Assembly (NCBI GenBank): GCA_021234155.1
Contig: JAJEKV010000056.1
Span: 9,227,488-9,291,487 of the forward strand
From: Isoetes taiwanensis
Taxonomy: Eukaryota > Streptophyta > Lycopodiopsida > Isoetales > Isoetaceae
Length of the DNA stretch: 64,000 nucleotides
Reading direction: 5' to 3'
Positions 56,761 to 64,000 of this stretch are shown piece after piece. Numbering within the stretch: the first letter of the stretch is position 1; each line of letters begins with the position of its first letter. A model generated the notes under the pieces. The model saw only the letters and a list, made by a program, of their open reading frames with translations. It was not told the DNA's origin and did no database searches. A program made the translations under genes and the position numbers.

Positions 56761-56921
56761 AGATCAACTTGAAACAGGCTTTAGTCATATTATTAATTAT
56801 CTACACTAAATGTAGCATCCATTGTGTGAGCATCCTATTGTAAATGAATACAAATGCTAATAGCTAATATGCGGCAGATTTTAAGCATGCTAGTTCCATT
56901 GGATCAGACCAGACTATAGAA

Positions 56922-57110
56922 TTATAAGCATGTTGGAAGTTTCAAATCATCGCGCCAGTTGAGCCGAGCAGTCCTAAGACCATACTTAATTTCACCGGCA
57001 AGGATGCTGGCATGAATGAATACACCTTCTAGTAAAGCTGTAGAGTCTGAACATACCTTCAAGATACTTACATAAGTAATTTCATCCATTGGGATGCACA
57101 CACTGTGCAC
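56922..57110 (-). pseudogene. PPR protein fragment
   Basis: A minus-strand frame reads IPMDEITYVSILKVCSDSTA, then LLEGVFIHASILAGEIKYGL. This is the P/L-type pentatricopeptide repeat pattern (PDxxTYxxILKACSxxxALxxGxxIHAxI) of organelle RNA-editing factors. Only about one and a half repeats remain and identity ends on both sides, so it is a relic. Confidence 0.7.
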
Positions 57111-57299
57111 TATCTTCTAAAGAAACAAAACTGCCCTTTCGTGGCCATCCTGAGCATGTGGCGTGATCATTATCATATCATATGTCATAGATTTGTTGAC
57201 AAAGTACTGCCACGATCTGACTCCCTTTGTGCGCATGCAGTAGAAGAATTTTACTTGAGAAAAGAGAAGAAAAGAGATCGCCAATTTGTTAAAGATAAA

Positions 57300-57864
57300 C
57301 AAGGAATAAATTACTAATCGCACGAGGATAATCCCAAAACTTTCTGTGGTTTAGCTAAACTCTACACATTTTCTCTCTCATACTTTCTCGCATTTAGCTA
57401 AACTAACCCAAAATTCATCCCAAAACTTTCTGTGGTTTAGTCAATGAAAAACATTAAGCTAAAATTACTATACTTTGTTTCAATTATTTCCATTTATTTT
57501 AGTCATTTTCTTTGTAAAAATTCTAAAACAATGCTAGTTAGCTAAGTCTAGGTCTCAAATTATTTCATAGGTACTAGAAAATAAATTACTAATCATATAT
57601 GTCTTATAAACTAGAACGATGTTAGCTAAACTAGCTCGAAATTCATTCCAAAAGTTTCTAGGGCTTAGCTAAACTATACAAAATTTCACTTCCTTACTTT
57701 CTAGCATTTGGCTAAAGAGATCAAAAGTTGGTGCGGGCGCGAAAAACGTTAAGCTAAAATTATTATTTTTTTCTCAAATTTTTTCATTTACTTTAGCCAA
57801 CATTTTTTGAAAATGTGCTAAAAAATCGCCAAATAGCTAAGTTTAGCCCTTAAATTATTCCATG
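57300..57864 (-). mobile_element. hAT-type MITE, copy 2 (inverted relative to copy 1)
   Basis: 565 bp, starting CAAGGAATAAATTAC and ending TAAATTATTCCATG, with its own 8-bp TSD AAGATAAA (57292-57299 and 57865-57872). Along its whole length it is the reverse complement of 41550-42153, with moderate divergence and some indels. Confidence 0.9.
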
Positions 57865-57872
57865 AAGATAAA

Positions 57873-60800
57873 GTCATCCTAAACTAGCCAACCGAGTAAA
57901 AAATATTTCTATAGCCTCCATCAAAGCTTTCTACCAGCTCATGGTTCAAAGCTTACTATTAGCTCGTATTTCATATATAATTAGGACTGCTTCACTATTA
58001 TGTAGTTAACAGATATAAATATGAGATTTGCAAATCTGGACTGTGGCAATAGAATATTTAATGATCTATATAAGGTTTGCTTAGTGGAGTGATAGAATTC
58101 TGTGACTCGATGAGGAATGCAAAGAAAGATGCAAGATACAAGCACAAGCTGACCAATGCTATCGAGTGAACTAACTAATGAGGCATGACTTGCTAATATA
58201 TAGAGTGCCATATCAGCAACCAGTGACTTAGCAGTGTGATGTCATCATACATGTCAGCATAATTCTAACACCCCCCCATGATGACGAGGACTGCTGAAAA
58301 TGAAGATTTTTGAAAGATTGGAGCATATACAGTAAATTCAGCCATAGCATACCTGCAAAAACACCTGATTCACACTGCCTTTCAGCAAATGAAGCAAACT
58401 TAAATAGAATATAAGCCATGGCTCCCAAAAATCTTGAGTCTTGAACCATGTCTTTCTGCCTCTATACCACTCCCTCTTTGTGTGAGCAGATACAGTAAAT
58501 TCAACCATAACATGCCTGCAAAAACACCTGATTCATACTACCTTTCAGCAAATGAAGCAAACTTAAATAGAATATAAGCCATAGATCCCAAAAATCTTGA
58601 GTATTAAACCATGTCTTTCTTCCCTCTATACCACTCCCTCTTTGTGTGCAAATACACATTCACATCATTACCAAAATGTGACTGCAAAGTGATCTCCCAT
58701 AATACATAGAAATTAGATTTGTGTACTGTAGAAAATTTAAATTGGAAATCATGAGTCTTAACGATTCCAAGTAACTCCTATGATCCCAAATCTATGCTCC
58801 AAAATTCTGATCTACAAAACTGTACCTCAGAAACATGCTCGGACTGTAAGCACTCAAAACTGACCTTCAATACCTGGCTGATCCCTTGAATATTAGTGCA
58901 AGCAACATAGCCAAAGCACTCAGCCAAATTAAAGCGATCCTTCACTTTCCCATCATGTGTGCAACAAAATGGAATATGTAGATGGATGTAAAGTGGAAAA
59001 TCTAGTTCATGTTTATTAAGCTTGCTGATAATTTAAGTCAAAATAGTAGTCTGTGTGGTGCTCCTAGAATCCATGCGATGCTCCCATCATATAAATATGG
59101 GATTTCCCTCCCGTGGCAACTATATCACCATGGAAGGGCCCTCCGTCTAACTCGGACCACTTGGGATGGCCAAGTGTCTGAGCGAGGAACACGGAGGTGT
59201 CATTCGTCCCACGTCCTCTATGGGAACCCTATATAGCAAAAGTGTACATATATGTTAGCACATAACAATCATGCTCAAATAATATACCACCACGAAGGGT
59301 GGCCCATCCGTCATCATCAACTAAATAGCAATACAAGCACAAGATAACATAGGCAATACACCATAAATAAGGCTTTACCCTGGGTTCAGACTCCATGGTG
59401 CCGACTGACGGTGAGGGCCTCAAGATATCAGCAGACAGAGGTGTAACATGGCATTGGCTGGCATAGAACAATGGCTAGGGTAGTCCACTCCATCCGCCCC
59501 ACCTGTGCACACTTTGCAGATAAACTGAAACATGCTATGGCGTGATTGTAGCCTTCCGAAGATGCAATCCCATGGAATCAACACCCTATAAGACTACTCC
59601 GGATTACATCTCCCCAGTCTGATGAGGCAGGTCAGGGAGGCATCCCCTCCCCGGGCATGACGGTTCCCTGGGTGTGCTAGAGAACACATGCCACATCAGT
59701 GATCACCACATCCATAACCGACTTACTCCTCTAAATCTAAAGGCCGGCTCACCTCGCCCGTTCGAATCCAGGATGTCTATATAGGCACGTTGCCTGCGAC
59801 CGAGGGAGTGTCAGACCCATACCCGGCCCCTTCAGTGACCGACTATAAGCCTATCCCACTATAGGAGTCATGTAGCCAAGCTAGGCAAGACCCCACCCCA
59901 ATTCACTATCATACCACTTACCTGGTGCTGAATCACATCATAACATCCCCAGCTAGGTGGGCTCTTGTGCACAGGCTGCAATTACTAGGTTTTAAGTGTT
60001 CTAGCTAGGGACATCTCTACTCCTAGGAAGCTTTCAGGTCTCTACCCTCCCTTAACCCCAGACACGCAGGAGAAACAGAAAGAGAGAACACAATCATTAT
60101 CAAAGTATCCATCATCAACTTAATAACACATAAAAGAGAAATTACCCGTTCCATTAATCAGAGAAGTGTTAACTGAAGCACAGACTATCTAGGGACTAAC
60201 CAGTCTCTTGGCTAGAGCCATTGTCACGAAAGGCTTCCATTCTTCAAGTCTGGTCATAGCAACTGGTAGTTCCTCCTTCCTCCAACTCTTCCCAAATCGA
60301 TCTGAGGCAGAATTGGGGTTCGGGCCCCAATTTGCCCTCCAAACTTGGCAAGTTCCCCCTGGCCAATTGATTTGGGGTCAGATGGCACTGCCTAGTTGGC
60401 TGACTTTTACTAATTAATAACCTAATTAGCGTAATTAGGTTATTTACTTACTAATATTTTAGCATAGCTAATAAAAACCCTTTTAGGTTAGCCCAAGTTA
60501 GCCCCTATCGACTCATAAGGGTCTACTTTATGTCCTGGTGACGTGTCATAGCATGTATACGTATACCATATAAATACATGGAACATCACAATCTGTTCAT
60601 GAATATCCATCTAGGAAGATCAATAAAACCATAAATTTTTTCCTGTTTTGGCAAATTGTCTTTGACATTTTTCACTTTTGTTTGCATAGTTGCTAGCAAC
60701 TCCTCTTGCTTTGACTCAGATCTATCGCTTGCAAGGACGTTATCATTCTTTAATATAAATTTTAATGTTTTATGAATTTCTCTATTACTCATTTATGGAT

Positions 60801-60960
60801 GATCTTGGTATATGTCAAATTATTCTTTTTCCATACGCACATTTCATCTATAATCTATTTCCTTCTTTCTGATATAGACGCCATATGAAATCCACTGTGG
60901 GCAACCACAGTAGATCTTGGGCGATTAACGCTCGAGCAAGAGCTAGTCCTCACGAAGCAT
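57873..60960. other. No recognisable gene (apart from the duplication at 58322-58650)
   Basis: No coding region supported. 59000-60200 is less AT-rich and could be an old LTR or element fragment, but I found no matching partner, TSD or domain. Confidence 0.4.
58322..58650. repeat. Two-copy tandem duplication, 163-bp unit
   Basis: TACAGTAAATTCA followed by GCAAAAACACCTGATTCA and CAGCAAATGAAGCAAACTTA recurs at about 58328 and 58491, a period of 163 bp. The copies differ by a few bases. Confidence 0.85.
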
Positions 60961-60963
60961 CAA

Positions 60964-61484
60964 ATGGTTGAGCTTCAGGCCTATGTCCTTCAGAGGCACC
61001 CTCCATCCATAGTTCCAGAGTATGGCCCTGAAGTGCCCGGGGCTGAACTCAATCAAGTACCTCCACCTGCGTCAACAAGAGCTGCTACTGCCCCAGCATG
61101 CTCTAAGCGCACCCGTAGCTCTTCTACATCTGATTTCAGCTCAGACTCTCAGATTCTTCAGCTTCAGATGGCCAAATCCACTAAGAAAGATTATCAGAAG
61201 ATAGTCGACTCTGCCATTACCAGTATCTGGAAGAACTGCAAACTTGCACAATTTTCGGGAAACATTAGGTCTAGTGTCGATGCAGAGTCATGACTAGACG
61301 AAATGGACAATCCTATAGCATGACCGAGAAGGATATCGACAAAATCGCAACTACCAACCTTACAGGTTTCGCACGTATATGGTGGAAGGGCTATGCTAAC
61401 ACTCATGGACTGATAAGGACGAAATGTAGATTCAAAACATTTGCAAAGGCTTTTAAATCTCATTATGTTCCACGAGCACATTGA
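60964..61484 (+). pseudogene. Retrotransposon gag fragment
   Basis: Two open frames in series, 60964-61293 and 61290-61484, overlap at ATGA and are separated by a frameshift. The second reads ARIWWKGYANTHG, then FKTFAKAFKSHYVP, the pattern of the retrotransposon gag core (WW...F..AF...Y.P). The first is Ser/Pro-rich, as gag N-termini often are. No protease or pol follows, so this is a degraded remnant. Confidence 0.55.
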
Positions 61485-61543
61485 TGCCAATGAGGCGACT
61501 AGGTTAGACGACTAGGTTCAGGTGACGGGGTCATGTAAGTAAG

Positions 61544-62082
61544 GTGAGTTTGGTTATGGCTGCTACAGTAGCAGCTAAAGGCCAAGGGAATGGGATCAAT
61601 GGGTCCCATGCTGTGGCCGTGGTACAGGAAATAGGGGGACAGAAAGCTGACATGATGAATCAAATGATGTTACTTTTTGGGGGGATGTCAAATCCAATGC
61701 AAAAGCAGATGATCGAAATGGTACGACAAATAACAGGGAATGTGGAGAAAGGGAAAGACAACGACAGTTTTAAAAATACCTATTTCTCTATTGGGGCTGG
61801 TTGATTCCAATGGCTATGGCAGATGGACGAATAACTAGATCCCAGACGATTTCTCCCATTCTGATGCAATCGAACCTGGTGAACCCAATGCTGGAGCAAA
61901 TTAATCGTGACCAGGCAGCTCTTCTGAAGAAACATGAACAATGGAAAAAATCAGAATTGAAAGGTATTCCATCTCTGAAACACTGCTCTGTTCCAGATAG
62001 ATTAAAAACTCTTGAAAAAACGGATGTCATCAGATGCATTAGACACAAAGGAGTTAAACTTGCTCAAATAATAATAGAATAG
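61544..62082 (+). pseudogene. Unassigned broken ORF pair, methionine-rich then basic
   Basis: Open frames 61544-61804 (MMNQMMLLFGGMSNPMQKQM) and 61801-62082 (LEQINRDQAALLKKHEQWKK; ends DVIRCIRHKGVKLAQ). The last motif resembles GCVRHEGVRLQSL near 63320, so the two regions may be related copies. No domain recognised; possibly the 5' part of a retroelement ORF1. Confidence 0.35.
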
Positions 62083-63069
62083 AATAGGTTTTTAGCGTTC
62101 ATGGAGATCAATTGGCCTGTGGGAACAAAACGGTGCAAAACGGAGAAATGAACTGTGCAAAATGGACAAAACGGTGGAGATCATTGGACTGTATTGGCTA
62201 GATTTTCCTTTTTTTGTGATTGAATATGGCAAAGAAAACTTTGTAACATTCCTCTTAAAGGATCTTTAACGCAAATACTCAGTTCTACTTCCAGAAGTGG
62301 AATGCCAAATCTGATTCACATAACCTGAAATAATTGTTTCACTCGGCTTCATGCTCGGTCCAAGGGCTCAGCCCAATTTACTGGCATGAAGACATTTTTC
62401 AAAGACTATTCGCTGGAGTGCGTGAATACGTTGGCTGAGAGGCAGTCCCAGAACATGCCCCTAAGATTTGGGCACAGCGCTGAAACGTCTAAGCAGAGTC
62501 AGGAGGAGGCGCTGGCGTGGGCGCTCTAACCCTAAACCATGGCTATGAGATACTTCTCCATCCTTGCTGAAGGATCGAAGATCTCGTGTGGCTGGCTAGA
62601 GGGGGAAGATGCATCCCTTTGGAGGAATCTGGTGTTTCACCAATTCTTTCCTGATGAACTCTTCCACCCAATCTTTCCCTTCCTTACAGTAGAGGAGGAT
62701 CTTGAAGTGCAGGTAATTGAATCTTGGTTAGGGGAGTTTGTAGGAGATAGGAATAGGTCAGCAGCAGGAGTTTTTTACCCGTTCTGTTCGTGGTCAGAAA
62801 GTAGGATCATTGTTAGAGTCTTCTGTTAGACGAAGTTTAAAAGCTGTTAGCAGGGTGGTGTACACGAAACAAAGAAAAAAAGGAAAAAAAAATGGAAAAG
62901 GAGGGTGGGAATAAAATAATGGAAAGTGGGGTAGTGTCAAAGGGTATCACAGGCCCTTAGTGTGCAAAAAACAGGAGGTCAGGCCTTGGGGACTGGGAGG
63001 CAGGACCAAAAGGAATTTGGGACAGTATAGGAAAAGGACTCATGGGAAATAGGACTGGAAAAGAAATTT
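62083..63069 (+). other. Mostly non-coding; one unassigned ORF at 62539-62829
   Basis: The only notable frame is 62539-62829, 96 codons from an ATG (YFSILAEGSKISCGWLEGED, FHPIFPFLTVEEDLEVQVIE). It matches no family I recognise. It could be the start of the retroelement ORF1 that continues downstream. Confidence 0.3.
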
Positions 63070-63366
63070 TTGCAACTGTTACGCAAGCTGAGCCGCAAAG
63101 GACAGGAACAGCTGGAGCAGATTCTTGAAGATTTGATCAAGGTTGAACACGGTCAAGCAGCCCGGTGTGTCGCTTTCGGAGATTTTTTAACTTGGCTTCC
63201 AAATATGGTGAATACCCGAACTGGAGCAGGCGTTGGCCCGGTGAATAGGCAGCAGGGAGTCGTCCAACCGATTCTGGATTATGCCAATGAGATCCAGAAG
63301 GTGGTTTGTCTAGTCTGGGCCTCATTGGCTGTGTCCGACACGAAGGGGTTCGTCTGCAGTCCTTGA
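63070..63366 (+). pseudogene. Unassigned ORF upstream of the LINE fragment
   Basis: 98 codons, charged N-terminus (LLRKLSRKGQEQLEQILEDL). The shifted frame near 63306-63420 (GLIGCVRHEGVRLQSLKAEL, then EKEKDILIKNLYW) leads directly into the DUF4283-like part, so it is likely the N-terminal part of the same ORF1 with a frameshift. Confidence 0.4.
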
Positions 63367-63374
63367 AAGCTGAA

Positions 63375-64000
63375 CTAGAGAAGGAAAAGGATATTTTAAT
63401 AAAAAACTTGTATTGGACTGAGTTCCCCTTCTTCATAGCAGAGTGTGAGAACTCTCGGTCAGCTAGCTACCTTGCTTCTAAAAAAGGGGACCATTAACTG
63501 GGCTAATACCCAGCTTTTCTTCCAAAAGTGGTACCCAGGTTTTGACCCTCAGAATCTAACTGAGCTTTTCCACCTAGCATGGTCATCTCTGCAAGGTTTA
63601 AACCCCATGTATTGGAACGAACAGTCTTTGTATTCACTGTTCAAAAATAATGGAAATTACATTGCCCTTGAAATCTCACCCGACCGAGCCCTTAGAGTAT
63701 GGGCGCAAATCGACCTTCTGAAACCTGTGCCTAGCAGTATCCACTATATTGATTATTTTGGAAATCCCAAAACTTTGAAGTTGGCTTGGAATGGTCTGCC
63801 TGAACCTTGTGGTGTATGTGGAATTCGACTACATGGAGGAGGCATCTGCAAAGGGGTGACAGCCGGGAAACCCAGACATATTGTGGAGCAAGGAAAGCAA
63901 GAAAAGGAAGCGGAATGGATTACCCCCAACAAAGGGAAATCCCAAAGGAGTCAGTTTACCCCTGTTCAGAAACAGAGGAGAAACATAAAAGGAAAGGCAA
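63375..64000 (+). pseudogene. LINE (L1-type) ORF1 fragment, runs off the window
   Basis: A DUF4283 plus zinc-knuckle arrangement typical of plant L1 ORF1. It reads WTEFPFFIAECENSRSASYL, then (after a frameshift near 63487) FFQKWYPGFDPQN, SSLQGLNPMYWNEQSLYSLF, DRALRVWAQIDLLKPVPSSI and GLPEPCGVCGIRLHGGGIC. This ORF1 protein binds RNA in non-LTR retrotransposons. The reading stays open to the right edge, so ORF2 (endonuclease and RT) should lie beyond 64000. Confidence 0.75.

Noticed and set aside
41550-57864. A single 16-kb DNA transposon with about 600-bp terminal inverted repeats
   Set aside because: Each repeat has its own short TIRs and its own 8-bp TSD (ATAAAAAG; AAGATAAA), and the DUF7869 frame continues across copy 1.
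59740-59800. tRNA gene (GTTCGAATCC T-loop-like stretch)
   Set aside because: No matching A box, anticodon arm or acceptor stem can be formed around it.

Overview
The window is nuclear DNA of a land plant with a large, transposon-filled genome. The evidence is plant-type hexokinase, RBP47-type RNA-binding and PPR fragments, four plant LTR retrotransposons with plant tRNA primer sites, and GT-AG introns. Abundant DUF7869-type proteins and this PPR style make a fern or another seed-free vascular plant my best guess, but that is inference. There is no intact host gene. The only full-length, undamaged reading frame is the polyprotein of a very young Ty1/copia element.

Layout. 1-7.1 kb: sparse DNA with a broken hexokinase gene, a broken RBP47-type gene, an inverted repeat (foldback) and small tandem repeats. 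7.2-37.5 kb: one broken minus-strand gene, here called HG. It has a methyltransferase-like motif and a coiled-coil-like tail, and three complete LTR retrotransposons are inserted in it. These are element A (Ty3, minus, 7516-17403, TSD GGCTG), element C (Ty3, plus, 17555-28520, TSD CTTTG) and a copia element (minus, 30161-35708, TSD TTGTA). Taking each out with one TSD copy restores a continuous reading frame at all three sites. 38.6-42.3 kb: a broken plus-strand gene of the DUF7869 (transposase-like) type, head-to-head with HG and itself split by a hAT-type MITE. 43.1-56.6 kb: a pogo/psq-type transposase remnant, split at its catalytic motif by an element X. X carries a 32-bp-period array of a perfect palindrome and a second tandem array, and is split in turn by Ty3 element B (minus, 44474-54592, TSD ACATA). 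56.9-64 kb: a PPR fragment, a second inverted copy of the hAT MITE, a tandem duplication, a gag remnant, and a LINE ORF1 fragment that runs off the window.

Most interesting points. (1) Element C has an archaeal-type RNase H with a complete D-E-D-D set between protease and reverse transcriptase, while its ordinary RNase H after RT has lost catalytic positions. (2) Elements A and B share a large third gene after pol: an N-terminal domain, a coiled coil and a conserved C-terminal domain, with a basic KRRR tail encoded inside the 3' LTR. (3) HG and the DUF7869 gene stand head-to-head with a recurrent GC-rich palindromic motif in and around HG, so they may be two genes of one old DNA transposon. 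(4) Element X carries an exact 32-bp array of GGTATAAATTTATACC. Products were read from translated motifs only; no database search was possible.
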